A DNA stretch of 64,000 nt from Alphaproteobacteria bacterium (GCA_030428615.1 JAUIDN010000008.1:1-64000), one strand, 5' to 3'; positions 47,752-56,606 are shown, numbered from the stretch's first letter. A program made the numbers and translations. The notes: generated from the sequence alone by a model not told the origin.

Positions 47752-48562
47752 GATTATTTCCTTCGTTATGATATTTATTTTGGGGGATAATTCGGTCGTT
47801 TAATTGAAACTCGGAGAAAATACCGATTGAAAGCAATTCGACAACCGCCCTGACACAATCGAATTCCGGCGCAATTGCCTCGGTCAGGGCGCAAGCTTGT
47901 TCAATATTTTTTCCACTTTCCAGCAATCGTAGAAACTTAATAAACTCAATGTTAACCGAGTGAATATTCACGCGTTCGTCAGGACGAATAATCAGAATAT
48001 TTGACCCGGTATTGAAATTGATTTCTACAGTTTCGCCGTCGGGTTGGTTATATTGCCAGATATCAAAAACAGGATATTCAGAAGTGGCAGTCTGGTATGA
48101 CGGATGAAGGATTAAACAGGCGGAGCCGAAAATATCTTCGGGAATTTGTGACAAATCCTGCGCATTGATAGGGGGAATATTTTCTGCATGATAAGAAACA
48201 TTCATCGCCCATTCCAACCTGGCGACATCTCCAAGATATGGAATTGACTTTGCAGCTTCGAAGCCGTCGAGAAAATCTGCAAACCCGCTGCCATATTCGG
48301 ACAAGGGGCCTGGTAAAGGGGGTGATTTTTGAATAAATTCGCGCGCGGCATAGTCAAAGAAATCCGACCCCACCAGTTTTTGTATTACGGGATATGTTTT
48401 TGAAAGGGCTTCTGTCAGGGTAATAAACGTATTATTTTTGTATATCGCCAGTCGTTGTGTGACACTAAGGCCATCCGGGATAATCAATTTTTCCGTGGCT
48501 TTTACATCTCCCTCAAAATGTGAAGCAAAAATAGCTGATTGATGTGTGAAAAGATCAGGCAA
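47735..48562 (-). CDS. bufC: DUF2063 / BufC-like partner protein
   Basis: This 275-residue protein has the DUF2063 N-terminal domain (QSAIFASHFEGDVKATEKLI, VTQRLAIYKNNTFITLTEAL) that binds the leader peptide or precursor in bufferin systems. The second half is variable (YQTATSEYPVFDIWQYNQ). It acts with the DUF692 enzyme in modifying the precursor. It overlaps the DUF692 gene by 8 bp, which favours complex formation. Confidence 0.88.
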   Translation of the reverse strand: MPDLFTHQSAIFASHFEGDVKATEKLIIPDGLSVTQRLAIYKNNTFITLTEALSKTYPVIQKLVGSDFFDYAAREFIQKSPPLPGPLSEYGSGFADFLDGFEAAKSIPYLGDVARLEWAMNVSYHAENIPPINAQDLSQIPEDIFGSACLILHPSYQTATSEYPVFDIWQYNQPDGETVEINFNTGSNILIIRPDERVNIHSVNIEFIKFLRLLESGKNIEQACALTEAIAPEFDCVRAVVELLSIGIFSEFQLNDRIIPQNKYHNEGNNHADNN

Positions 48563-49439
48563 GGCGCATATCTCCTTCTTCTAAGCGGGTTAGAATGCTG
48601 TTCGCTTTATCGGCTTCCGCTTTTAAAATATCGAATGCAGGGAGGCGGGTGTCCCATTCTATTAAGCTCGGAACCGCTCCAAAGTGCTTTAATGCCGTCT
48701 CGTAGATGTCCCAGACAGCTTCGGACACGCGAGAACCATGGTCATCTATTAAAATTTCCTGTCCATCCACTTTATTGACATGATGACCGGCCAGGTGAAT
48801 TTCCTGTACGAGCTGTGGATCGATCCCGTTAATCCAATCTTCAATATTTGTCTTATGGTTTTTTCCATTAACGTAAAGGTTGTTCACATCGACCAAAAGC
48901 CCACAACCGCTTTTTCTGGCAATTTCATTAAAGAATTCATGCTCGGGGATGGTGCTTTCAACAAATTGTAAATAAGTTGACGGATTTTCGATCAAAATTT
49001 GCCTGTTCAGAAAATTCTGGGTTTGGTTGACATGGTCAATCACCATTCTCAGGGCTTCTTCCGTATAGGGTAGGGGCAGCAGATCATTAAAATATGTTTG
49101 CTCAAAAACGCTCCAGGATAGATGTTCGGAAACAAGGGATGGTTCGTAGCGATTAATCAGTTTTTTTGTGCGTTCCAGGATCGATAAATTAAGAGGGCCG
49201 CCGGAGCCGATGGATAAACTGACACCATGAAAAGAAAGACAGTAGTCGTTCCGGATATCGGTTAGCCTCTTGTGATGTGGTCCACCATCGGACATATAAT
49301 TTTCTGTATGGACTTCAAACCAGAGTGGCTTTGGTTTGTTTTTTAAAATGTCTTTAAAATGCTCAGACTTAAGTCCGATCCCGGCAACAGCCGGGATCGG
49401 GGTAAGATCGAAGACACGTGGGGGAACATTTATTGTCAT
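48555..49439 (-). CDS. bufB: DUF692 / MNIO enzyme (BufB-like)
   Basis: This 294-residue TIM-barrel protein of the DUF692 family (multinuclear non-heme iron oxygenase) has metal-ligand-type segments: FEVHTENYMSD, LSFHGVSLSIGS, LVSEHLSWSVF, LLVDVNNLYVNGKNH, EIHLAGHHV, LIDDHGSRV and SLIEWDT. Family members (MbnB, TglH, ChrH, BufB) modify cysteines of short precursors, for example to oxazolone or thiooxazole groups. Here the likely substrate is the DUF2282 protein encoded 17 bp upstream. Confidence 0.93.
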   Translation of the reverse strand: MTINVPPRVFDLTPIPAVAGIGLKSEHFKDILKNKPKPLWFEVHTENYMSDGGPHHKRLTDIRNDYCLSFHGVSLSIGSGGPLNLSILERTKKLINRYEPSLVSEHLSWSVFEQTYFNDLLPLPYTEEALRMVIDHVNQTQNFLNRQILIENPSTYLQFVESTIPEHEFFNEIARKSGCGLLVDVNNLYVNGKNHKTNIEDWINGIDPQLVQEIHLAGHHVNKVDGQEILIDDHGSRVSEAVWDIYETALKHFGAVPSLIEWDTRLPAFDILKAEADKANSILTRLEEGDMRLA

Positions 49440-49456
49440 CGACTTACCTTTTCTGT

Positions 49457-49723
49457 CTATTTAACTTTGCCGCCGGCAATTTTTGTGCAGGTACCGGCAG
49501 GAACCATGATGAATGCATCAGGTTGGTGATCAACTTTAGACGTTCCTGCACATGAAGACGTTGCTGTTTGGCAATCATTCTTTCCCGCAGCGGCAATGCC
49601 ATAACATTTTTCTGCTTTAGCGCCCTGGGCCGCTACAGGTGTTGTGAGTGCCGCAGCAGAAATGGCCACGGCCATTGCAGAGCCGAGAAGAAATGAAGGT
49701 TTCGCAAGTGATTTTTTATTCAT
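49457..49723 (-). CDS. bufA: DUF2282 precursor (bufferin, BufA1-like)
   Basis: This 88-residue protein has a long signal peptide (about residues 10-32, ending VAAQ) and a core with four Cys in [22 protein letters not shown] and AGTCTKI. This spacing is that of BufA1-type DUF2282 proteins, which are exported, modified RiPP precursors that bind copper. It is the first gene of the operon and lies about 75 bp after the predicted ECF promoter on this strand. A weak AGGA-type site precedes the ATG. Confidence 0.93.
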   Translation of the reverse strand: MNKKSLAKPSFLLGSAMAVAISAAALTTPVAAQGAKAEKCYGIAAAGKNDCQTATSSCAGTSKVDHQPDAFIMVPAGTCTKIAGGKVK

Positions 49724-49805
49724 GATAAAATTTCCTTTATTTTGTTTGAATAACTCTGACGGATAACCGTCGCGCTTGCCGCAAATTGAATGCGGATACC
49801 TTAAA

Positions 49806-49831
49806 GACGTGGTGTGTTTGGGAATGTTACA
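49806..49831 (-). promoter_or_regulatory. Predicted ECF-sigma promoter of the bufferin operon
   Basis: On the minus strand, TGTAAC (49831-49826) is followed after exactly 16 bases by CGTC (49809-49806) and then TTTA. This fits the GTAAC-type -35 and CGTC -10 seen for ECF sigma factors. It would start transcription about 75 bases upstream of the DUF2282 ATG. The same layout occurs on the plus strand 8 bp away. Confidence 0.6.
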
Positions 49832-49839
49832 TTTTTCTT

Positions 49840-49865
49840 TGTAACGTTTTTGTGATTACAGCGTC
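49840..49865 (+). promoter_or_regulatory. Predicted ECF-sigma promoter toward the sigma-factor gene
   Basis: TGTAAC (49840-49845), a 16-base spacer and CGTC (49862-49865), followed by ATTA, match the minus-strand element base for base in layout. Transcription would start near 49872 and give a leader of about 200 bases before the sigma gene, which suggests autoregulation. Confidence 0.6.
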
Positions 49866-49890
49866 ATTAGTATACCCGCAGCGTTTGTGA

Positions 49891-49955
49891 CAGCGGTAGA
49901 GGCATTCATATTCACGTTCTCCTGGCTATCCTCCAGGTCCTCGCTTCTACCGCTG
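49891..49955 (+). ncRNA. Putative hairpin in the sigma-gene leader
   Basis: CAGCGGTAGAGGC (49891-49903) pairs with GCTTCTACCGCTG (49943-49955) over 13 bp with one G-U pair on the plus strand; on the minus strand the same position would be an A-C mismatch. A nested CCTGG/CCAGG stem (49921-49925 and 49933-49937) lies inside. It starts about 20 bases after the predicted transcript start. The class is not recognised; a regulatory leader or small RNA is possible. Confidence 0.4.
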
Positions 49956-50053
49956 GAGCAAATCAGATTGCTAATCGTTATTGGACAGGTGATTAATACC
50001 TTGTCATGTAAATGTCATTTGTTAGGATGAAAAAGGAGCCGAAATAATAGTCG

Positions 50054-50073
50054 CGTTAACAAGTTTATTAACG
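50054..50073. promoter_or_regulatory. Inverted repeat upstream of the sigma gene
   Basis: CGTTAA (50054-50059) and TTAACG (50068-50073) form an inverted repeat with an 8-base centre, ending 16 bases before the preferred ATG. It may be a protein-binding site or affect ribosome access. The rest of the 366-bp gap between the DUF2282 gene and the sigma gene holds the two promoters and the hairpin listed separately. Confidence 0.3.
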
Positions 50074-50089
50074 TGTGGAAAGCGTAACA

Positions 50090-50704
50090 ATGCGGGTCGA
50101 TGAAAAACATCAGATAATGACAGCGGAAAACAATAACCAGATCGAGGGGCTAAAAAAAGGAGTGCCATCAGTCTGGCAGGAAGTTTTGACGCTTAATGGC
50201 CCGGGTTTGCTCGGCTATGCGACACGAATGGTCGGTGATAAAGCAACAGCGGAAGACGTTGTGCAGGACGCATTGGTGAATGTTTTTCGTTCGATCGAAA
50301 AATTTGATGGGCGCTGCACAATAAAAAGCTGGCTTTATAGGGCGATCAGAAATCGGGCCATTGATGAGATCCGTCGTCGAAAACGTTTTATTGATATCGG
50401 AGACGATCCTGAAAATGAGTATTTTGAGGATCATGATGGTCATTGGCGCGAAGATTGTTTTGAATGGGATGGTCACGCGGCGAGGGAGCTTGACAGCAAA
50501 CGTTTATTAAAAGTCGTGCATGATGAAATTAACAACTTACCCCATGCCCACCGCGAGGTGTTGTTAATGAAGGAAGTTGAAGGACTGGACGTAAAGGAAA
50601 TATGTGATGCGCTTGAAATCAGCGCCGGTAATCTGCGTATTAGAATTCACCGTGCGAGGTCTGTTCTTCGCGCGGCGGTCTGGCAAAGTTTGAACAAGGA
50701 ATAA
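50090..50704 (+). CDS. ECF RNA polymerase sigma factor
   Basis: This protein of about 204 residues has sigma region 2 (KATAEDVVQDALVNVFRSIEKFDGRCTIKSWLYRAIRNRAIDEIRRRK, about residues 47-95 in all) and region 4 (LPHAHREVLLMKEVEGLDVKEICDALEIS), joined by an acidic linker. The frame opens at a GTG at 50075; the ATG at 50090 with GGAAAG upstream is equally likely. It lies divergent from the bufferin operon and six bases before a small zinc-finger gene, which makes it the likely regulator of both. Confidence 0.92.
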   Translation: MRVDEKHQIMTAENNNQIEGLKKGVPSVWQEVLTLNGPGLLGYATRMVGDKATAEDVVQDALVNVFRSIEKFDGRCTIKSWLYRAIRNRAIDEIRRRKRFIDIGDDPENEYFEDHDGHWREDCFEWDGHAARELDSKRLLKVVHDEINNLPHAHREVLLMKEVEGLDVKEICDALEISAGNLRIRIHRARSVLRAAVWQSLNKE

Positions 50705-50710
50705 ACAGTT

Positions 50711-50986
50711 ATGTATAGAAGATGTGATGAAGTTTCGGATAAAATTTCAGAAATTATTGACCGTGAAGCGGCGTTTCTCACGCGATTTCGCTTTTATACA
50801 CATCTGATGGTGTGTTCAAAATGCCGGGATTATTTTAATCAGTTTAAATTGCTGAAATCTGCCAGCCGAGAGCCGAACCCCGGTGAATTGCCCGCTGATT
50901 TTGACAAGGTGATGGGTTTTGTTATGGATGAAGTGGAAAAAGAACTAGATAAAAACAGGGTGGATGATACGCTTCAGGGAAGCTAA
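50711..50986 (+). CDS. Small zinc-finger putative anti-sigma factor
   Basis: This 91-residue protein has the zf-HC2-type arrangement with an early Cys (MYRRCDEV) and then THLMVCSKCRDYFNQF, i.e. H-x3-C-x2-C. It has no membrane helix, so it is likely a cytoplasmic zinc-binding anti-sigma factor like RsrA or ChrR-N. It begins six bases after the sigma gene stop and overlaps the convergent YjbR gene by 4 bp. The residues suit release by metal or thiol stress, which is an inference. Confidence 0.8.
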   Translation: MYRRCDEVSDKISEIIDREAAFLTRFRFYTHLMVCSKCRDYFNQFKLLKSASREPNPGELPADFDKVMGFVMDEVEKELDKNRVDDTLQGS

Positions 50987-51339
50987 ATAACTCCCAATTC
51001 ACGCTGCATTTTTTTGGTCAGCTTCCCTTTAATAATGTCATATGAAGCTTTGATATAATCTTGAACGTCGCCGTTGCTCATCGCATCTTTGCTTGTGATT
51101 TGGACCCAATTGCCGCGGGCAAGGTATGGTGCCGGTATGATGCCTGGAAGTTCACATAAAATCTGAAAGTTGAGTTCACTGCATTTAAAACTGATGCTAT
51201 GTTCATTTTTTCCTGCCATGCCGGAATGAATGGCGAAGACTTTTCCGCCAATTTTCCATACACTCGCGTCACCCCACTGAACAACATGTGTCGTAGATTT
51301 AAGTGAGCGACAAAATATATCAAACTCTTCGCGCGTCAT
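50983..51339 (-). CDS. MmcQ/YjbR family protein
   Basis: This 118-residue protein has the YjbR/CyaY-like fold pattern: TTHVVQWGDASVWKIGGKVFAIH, FKCSELNFQIL, PAPYLARGNWVQI and the C-terminal IKASYDIIKGKL. These are small DNA-binding-like proteins of unknown role. It is convergent with the anti-sigma gene and divergent from the racemase gene. Confidence 0.9.
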   Translation of the reverse strand: MTREEFDIFCRSLKSTTHVVQWGDASVWKIGGKVFAIHSGMAGKNEHSISFKCSELNFQILCELPGIIPAPYLARGNWVQITSKDAMSNGDVQDYIKASYDIIKGKLTKKMQRELGVI

Positions 51340-51410
51340 TATTTACCTCTTCTTGACCTTACGCTTTTTAATGATACACTTTTTACGTAAAATTTAGCCA
51401 GAGGATAATT

Positions 51411-52631
51411 ATGACCAACGCAAACAGAAGAGATTTTATGAAACTTGCCAGTACGGTTTCTGCTGGTGTGGTCCTAACCGGTTCATCTGCAACATTGTCC
51501 CGTGCGCAGGAAGCGGAAATTGCCGGGCCGCCGCCGCAAACGGTAGAAGATCAGTTTGACACGTGGGTCGAATTAAATATTGATAATTTAAACCATAATA
51601 TTGCTGAAGTCAGAAAGAAAATTGATGGTCGTCCGATCATGGCGGTGATCAAATGCAATGCGTATGGCCACGGCCTTGTCGAAATGGCGCAAAGCATGGC
51701 ACTTGAAGGAATTGAGCATTTTGCCGTCGTAAAAATGGATGAAGCGGAGCATTTAAGGCATAACCAGGTTAAGGGCATGATACTGAATCTAGGGCCTTTT
51801 TCCGCCCGCGATGCGAGGACAGCGATTACACATAACATCAGCCAATCCGTTTTTTCGGATGCGGTGGATGTTTTGAATGAAGAAGCACGGAAGCTGGACT
51901 GTAAAGCAAAAGTACACGTAAAAATTGATACCGGCCTTGGGCGGGTAGGGGTACCTTATAAGATTGCTGATGCTTTTGTCGAAAAGGTCGCGAAACTTTC
52001 CAACATTGAAATAGAAGGTGTGCTGACCGCCATGACTGAAGATGCGGATTATAATCCCGTTCAGATCGAAAGGCTGAATGCGGTTTACGATAATGCGAAA
52101 GCGAAAGGCATTGATTTAGGCGTGCGTCACGCCGCGTCCAGTGCTGAAGTTGATCATGACCCTGGTTCTCATCTTGATATGGTGCGCCCCGGAAGCGCGC
52201 TGGTGGGATTGGAGCCTATGCCGAATATGGATATCAGGCCGGTACTCGGGGTTAAAACGCGAGTTATTTATGTGAAGGACATGGTTCCGGGGGAAGCAAT
52301 TGGTTATCATCAGGCCTTTAAAATTGAAAAGCCGATGCGCATTGTTACGCTGCCGTTGGGATATTCGGATGGGTTCGCTCTAAGTTCAGTGAATAATGCA
52401 AATGTTATCATTAAAGGAAAAAAATATCCGATGATTGCGTTGATCACTGCCAATCATACGTCAATTGATGTGACTGGGTCTGAAGGGATTGAAATCGGGG
52501 ATATGGTCACGATTATTGGCCGTGATGGTAATGAAGAAATAACCAACACCGAATATTCGAACCAGACAGGCGGCCATGCTTATCACACCGCCAATTGTCT
52601 TAAGCCATATTTAACCCGTCTGAAGGTTTGA
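51411..52631 (+). CDS. Tat-exported alanine-racemase-like enzyme
   Basis: This 406-residue protein starts with a twin-arginine signal (NRRDFMKLAS, hydrophobic to about residue 30). The mature part is a fold-type III racemase: PLP Lys in AVIKCNAYGHGLVEMA, FAVVKMDEAEHLR, DTGLGRVGV, and the second catalytic Tyr in LPLGYSDGFALSS. Export would place it in the periplasm in folded form with its cofactor. Near the C terminus the usual MDQ-type substrate segment is altered (LITANHTSIDVTG), so its substrate may not be alanine. AGAGGA precedes the ATG. The ABC importer genes follow after 143 bp on the same strand. Confidence 0.87.
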   Translation: MTNANRRDFMKLASTVSAGVVLTGSSATLSRAQEAEIAGPPPQTVEDQFDTWVELNIDNLNHNIAEVRKKIDGRPIMAVIKCNAYGHGLVEMAQSMALEGIEHFAVVKMDEAEHLRHNQVKGMILNLGPFSARDARTAITHNISQSVFSDAVDVLNEEARKLDCKAKVHVKIDTGLGRVGVPYKIADAFVEKVAKLSNIEIEGVLTAMTEDADYNPVQIERLNAVYDNAKAKGIDLGVRHAASSAEVDHDPGSHLDMVRPGSALVGLEPMPNMDIRPVLGVKTRVIYVKDMVPGEAIGYHQAFKIEKPMRIVTLPLGYSDGFALSSVNNANVIIKGKKYPMIALITANHTSIDVTGSEGIEIGDMVTIIGRDGNEEITNTEYSNQTGGHAYHTANCLKPYLTRLKV

Positions 52632-52774
52632 TTTCCTCGTATATATGTTGATTTACCTTTGACATGCTCCGTGTTGAGGCGGGCAAATAACTTGCTATTT
52701 TTGGGTATTATATTACTAATATGTAATGATATATCAATCAGACGGATTGAATAAAAAATACTATAGGGAAAAAT

Positions 52775-53641
52775 ATGACCATGAGCAGGAAAAGAACGGT
52801 ATTTGGCGTAGTGGCAATCATTCTGAGTTTGGTTTTTTCAGCGCCGACACTTGCCGCAAATTGTAGCACGGCACCCGACCTTCTGGAAGAAATACAGAAA
52901 AGGGGAAAAATCCGTATCGGATGGATAAATTCAAAGCCTTTTCAATTTAGAAATGAACGCGGGGAACTCGAAGGTGCATTTGTAAACGCCGGAAATATGC
53001 TCGCTCTTGAGCTTCTGAAGGTTGAGGTGGAATGGGTTGAAGCCAAATGGGATACTTTCATGGCAGGCTTGCAATCGGGTAAATATGATGTTGTCATTTC
53101 AAACGTTGCCCGTCGGCCAAACCGCGCAATTTCTGCCTGGTTTACCAAGCCGGTTGTCATTGGGTCTCAAACATTTTTGGTCCGCAAGGATAAACAGATT
53201 AAAAAACTGGCCGATCTTGATAAACCGGGCAACACAGTGGTTGTCCGCCTTGGGAGTGCCGCTCATATTACCTATACTGAAAATGATAAAGAATTTTTCA
53301 AAAATGCGACCATCAGATCATTGGCTCCACCTGCAATTCCCGAACAGGAAGTCGTAAGCGGCAGAGCCATCGCCATGGGCGCGGGGTCCGTTGAAACGCA
53401 ACAAATTGCACGTGCCAACCCTGATTGGGCAGAAGTCGTTGTGTTGCCGGAATCCCCGAGGTCAGTGGGGGCCGGTTTTGTCATGATGCAGTGCCAGCAC
53501 AATTTGCTACATTACATGAACACTTTCGTCGACACGCTTATCGAAACACGGTTTATGGCCAAGCAGGCTGAAATATATCCCGATATTGTGCTGGATGCTG
53601 TTGTCGCCCCGACCCAGCTAATCGGTGACCTGCCGCGCTAG
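52775..53641 (+). CDS. ABC transporter amino-acid-type substrate-binding protein
   Basis: This 288-residue periplasmic protein has a signal peptide (to about residue 27, LAA) and a family-3 binding-protein fold (KRGKIRIGWINSKPFQFRN, MAGLQSGKYDVVISN, LGSAAHITYTENDKEFF). Polar amino acids are the usual ligands. GGGA precedes the ATG. The permease gene starts 18 bases after its stop, so it forms an operon with the next genes. Confidence 0.92.
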   Translation: MTMSRKRTVFGVVAIILSLVFSAPTLAANCSTAPDLLEEIQKRGKIRIGWINSKPFQFRNERGELEGAFVNAGNMLALELLKVEVEWVEAKWDTFMAGLQSGKYDVVISNVARRPNRAISAWFTKPVVIGSQTFLVRKDKQIKKLADLDKPGNTVVVRLGSAAHITYTENDKEFFKNATIRSLAPPAIPEQEVVSGRAIAMGAGSVETQQIARANPDWAEVVVLPESPRSVGAGFVMMQCQHNLLHYMNTFVDTLIETRFMAKQAEIYPDIVLDAVVAPTQLIGDLPR

Positions 53642-53659
53642 ACCGCGAGTATATTTAAT

Positions 53660-54412
53660 ATGGAATTTGAGTTTCGATTTGACATTGTCTGGAATAACAT
53701 CTCTATCCTTCTGGAAGGGGTGCAGACAACGATTATGCTGTCACTTCTGACAATGCTGCTTGGCACAATTATCGGTTTATTCGTCGCGATCATAAGGTTG
53801 CGTGTCCGGCGGTTATTTGCAATACCCTTCGTCATATATGTGGAGGTTTTCCGGGGGACACCCGGCCTGATCCAGATTGTTTGGATTTATTATTGTCTGC
53901 CGATAGTGACGGGCCTTGAACTAAGTGCATTTACGTCACTTGTTATTGCGATGGCCCTTAATGTAGGTGCTTATCTTTCGGAAGTATTTCGTGCTGGTAT
54001 TCAGGCTGTTGATAAAGGGCATGTTGAAGCGGCATGCGCCCTTGGTTTTAAACCGACGCAGATTAGCCGCCGGATTGTCGTTCCGCAAGCCGCATACCGA
54101 ATGATCCCGGCAATCGGCAATGTTTTCGTATCGGCGATCAAGTTATCTTCTCTGTGCTCGGTTTTGGGCATGTCAGAACTTATGTATCAGGGGCAGTTAG
54201 TGATCGCAAATTACTTCCGTCCGATTGAGGTCTTTACCGTGGTGGCGCTCATTTATCTTATTATGGCCTATTCAACTTCTTTGTTCATGATGTTTCTCGA
54301 ATGGAAATTCGCATGGGTTAAGCGCGACAAAAACTCTTTTTGGGGCCACTTCAAGAATGTGAGCCGTACGATATTCAGTTTGAAACCGCAGGGAGATTTG
54401 ACCCGTGACTAA
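53660..54412 (+). CDS. ABC transporter amino-acid permease
   Basis: This 250-residue protein of the HisMQ type has about five membrane helices and the EAA motif ([24 protein letters not shown]) that docks on the ATPase. One permease gene alone suggests a homodimer. It overlaps the ATPase gene by 8 bp. Confidence 0.93.
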   Translation: MEFEFRFDIVWNNISILLEGVQTTIMLSLLTMLLGTIIGLFVAIIRLRVRRLFAIPFVIYVEVFRGTPGLIQIVWIYYCLPIVTGLELSAFTSLVIAMALNVGAYLSEVFRAGIQAVDKGHVEAACALGFKPTQISRRIVVPQAAYRMIPAIGNVFVSAIKLSSLCSVLGMSELMYQGQLVIANYFRPIEVFTVVALIYLIMAYSTSLFMMFLEWKFAWVKRDKNSFWGHFKNVSRTIFSLKPQGDLTRD

Positions 54413-55187
54413 TGATGCTGCAAATCTGGCGATCCAAATCGAAAATCTGCATAAGTCCTTTGGCAGTCTCGAAGTGTTGAAAGGCATTGACCTCTCTGTT
54501 ACCAAAGGGGAGGTTATTTGTATTTTGGGGACGTCCGGGTCGGGAAAATCAACATTACTGCGATGTATTAACCGGCTTTTGGTGCCGGATAGTGGAATGG
54601 TTTATATTCACGGTGAACCGGTGGGGTATGTTAAAGGACCTGACGGATCATTACGTCCCGCGAACCAGAGTATGTTGGCCACACAACGCAGTAAAATAGG
54701 ATATGTATTTCAACAATTTAACCTGTGGCCACATAAAACGGCGCTTGACAATGTGGCGGAAGCGCTGGTGGTTGTGAAAAAAATGAAACGGGATAAAGCC
54801 AGGAAAATAGCACTGCAAAGATTAAATGAAGTCGGATTGGAAGAATGGAACGACGAATATCCGTCCACATTATCCGGCGGTCAGCAGCAACGGGTGGCGA
54901 TTGCCAGAATGCTTGCGATGGAACCGGATGTGATGTTGTTCGACGAGCCGACATCGGCGTTGGACCCGGAACGCGTGGGGGAGGTGATCGACGTAATGAA
55001 AGATCTGGCGACGCGAGGGAATACGATGGTTATCGCAACCCATGAAATGAATTTCGCGAAAGAAACCGCAGATCGGGCCGTGTTTATTGACGATGGTGTG
55101 ATTGTCGAACAGGCCCCGGCGGTTGAGTTCTTTAATGAACCAAAAACAGAACGACTGCAGGCCTTTTTAAAGCGGATGTTGAGCTAG
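54405..55187 (+). CDS. ABC transporter ATP-binding protein
   Basis: This 260-residue ATPase has Walker [10 protein letters not shown], the signature [15 protein letters not shown], Walker [13 protein letters not shown] and an H-loop (IATHEMNF). It resembles GlnQ-type polar amino-acid importers. It ends three bases before the PrpD-family gene, so transport and catabolism are likely linked. Confidence 0.94.
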   Translation: MTNDAANLAIQIENLHKSFGSLEVLKGIDLSVTKGEVICILGTSGSGKSTLLRCINRLLVPDSGMVYIHGEPVGYVKGPDGSLRPANQSMLATQRSKIGYVFQQFNLWPHKTALDNVAEALVVVKKMKRDKARKIALQRLNEVGLEEWNDEYPSTLSGGQQQRVAIARMLAMEPDVMLFDEPTSALDPERVGEVIDVMKDLATRGNTMVIATHEMNFAKETADRAVFIDDGVIVEQAPAVEFFNEPKTERLQAFLKRMLS

Positions 55188-55190
55188 CTT

Positions 55191-56606
55191 ATGACGAATA
55201 ATTCGAACACCTCACCTCCCGAACATGCCTTGGCGGCATATGTTGTAAATCTTTCCTTTGATCAAATTGGCCCGGAAGAACGTGAGCAAACCGCAAAGCT
55301 TATATTTGATACGGTCGCGATTTCAATTGGCGCGCATAATCAGAACCATAAATCAGGCCTTATTGCTGAGGATCACTGTCTTGATGTTTACGCGAGGAAT
55401 GGAAAAAGCAGACTTTGGTCGGGAAGAGGGGTGTTTCCTGCTGATATTGCGGCACTTTGTAATGGAACTTGGGCCGAACTTCTGGATTTTCAGGATGTCG
55501 TAGTCGACCCGCGAAATAACGGCCACTTGGGGGTTACGATCGTGCCTGCTGCTTTTGCTGTTGCCGAACGGGAACATAGCAGCGGTTCCGATTTAATTAC
55601 CGCCATTGCCGCCGGAATTGAGGTTTCATTGTCGATTTTGCGTGCTGTGGGACGACGCCACCGAAGCGAAGGCCGTGGATTCCGTACAACAAGTTTGGCA
55701 GCGCCGCTTGGGGCGGCAATTGCTTGCGGGAAGCTTATAGGGCTGAACGAAGCGGAAATGCTAAATGCCATGGGTATAGCGGGGGCGTGTTCGCCAAATG
55801 GGTTGATGCCTTCCCTGTCACCATCAAACGGATCCTTTGGAATGGATAAGGACTGGGTAAATGGTCTTGCTGCCCAACTAGCGGTTAATGCGGCGGATCT
55901 GGCAAAACGGGGTATGACCGGAAGTGATCGCGTTGTAACCGGTGAATTTGGCATATTGGCCAGCCATGCCCATGGCGATGAGGCCGCGCTTGTGATCCCG
56001 AAATTCGGTGCACCGGGCATGGGATCGATTGCGCTTAAAAAATTCGCGGCCTGTTACGGGGTTCATAGTGCTATGGAAGCAACGATTGAACTTATGTCGG
56101 AAAACAATATTAATGCAGATGATATTGTGGATATTATTGTCGGCGTAAAAGCAGACAGCGCGGTCACACTGTCAGGGCGCAATATTCAAAACCACATGGC
56201 GGCAAGGTTTAGTTTGGCTTACGCGGTCGCCTCTTCTGTCATTCGCGGTGAACAATCCTCTGCCAGGGATTTTGAAGAACCGGCGATATTTGATAAAAAT
56301 GTGATTGCAATGATGGATAAGGTCAAAGTGGTCGCGAACGATGAACTTACCCAATTTCATAGAAAGACGGGCGGATTTCCGGCGCATGTTGAAATACGTG
56401 CGAAAGATACGACTGTTGAACATACGATTTACTATCCTTCGGGTTCATTGCAACGTCCGATGTCATGGGATGATATTGGAGCGAAGTTTTTCGCGCTGAC
56501 CAAGGGGCACCTTCAGGATGATCAATTGCGGCACATTTTTGGTCAGGCGCAAGATTTTGAAAAACTGGAAGATATAAATAAATTTTCTGATTTACTTCAG
56601 TCTTGA
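55191..56606 (+). CDS. MmgE/PrpD family protein
   Basis: This 471-residue protein shows the PrpD superfamily order: TAKLIFDTVAISIGA near the N terminus, ALCNGTWAELLDFQDV, ALGIAGACSPNGL-type segments and KKFAACYGVHSAMEAT. Members include 2-methylcitrate dehydratase, cis-aconitate decarboxylase and iminodisuccinate epimerase. None of the prpBC genes adjoin, so a substrate brought in by the ABC importer is more likely than propionate. It ends the operon; the next gene is on the other strand. Confidence 0.9.
   Translation: MTNNSNTSPPEHALAAYVVNLSFDQIGPEEREQTAKLIFDTVAISIGAHNQNHKSGLIAEDHCLDVYARNGKSRLWSGRGVFPADIAALCNGTWAELLDFQDVVVDPRNNGHLGVTIVPAAFAVAEREHSSGSDLITAIAAGIEVSLSILRAVGRRHRSEGRGFRTTSLAAPLGAAIACGKLIGLNEAEMLNAMGIAGACSPNGLMPSLSPSNGSFGMDKDWVNGLAAQLAVNAADLAKRGMTGSDRVVTGEFGILASHAHGDEAALVIPKFGAPGMGSIALKKFAACYGVHSAMEATIELMSENNINADDIVDIIVGVKADSAVTLSGRNIQNHMAARFSLAYAVASSVIRGEQSSARDFEEPAIFDKNVIAMMDKVKVVANDELTQFHRKTGGFPAHVEIRAKDTTVEHTIYYPSGSLQRPMSWDDIGAKFFALTKGHLQDDQLRHIFGQAQDFEKLEDINKFSDLLQS

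Noticed and set aside
49856-49909. Minus-strand 17-residue ORF with GGAG upstream, starting MNASTAVTNAAG
   Set aside because: It lies upstream of the predicted bufferin promoter and antisense to the sigma leader. The same bases are better explained by the hairpin and the plus-strand promoter.
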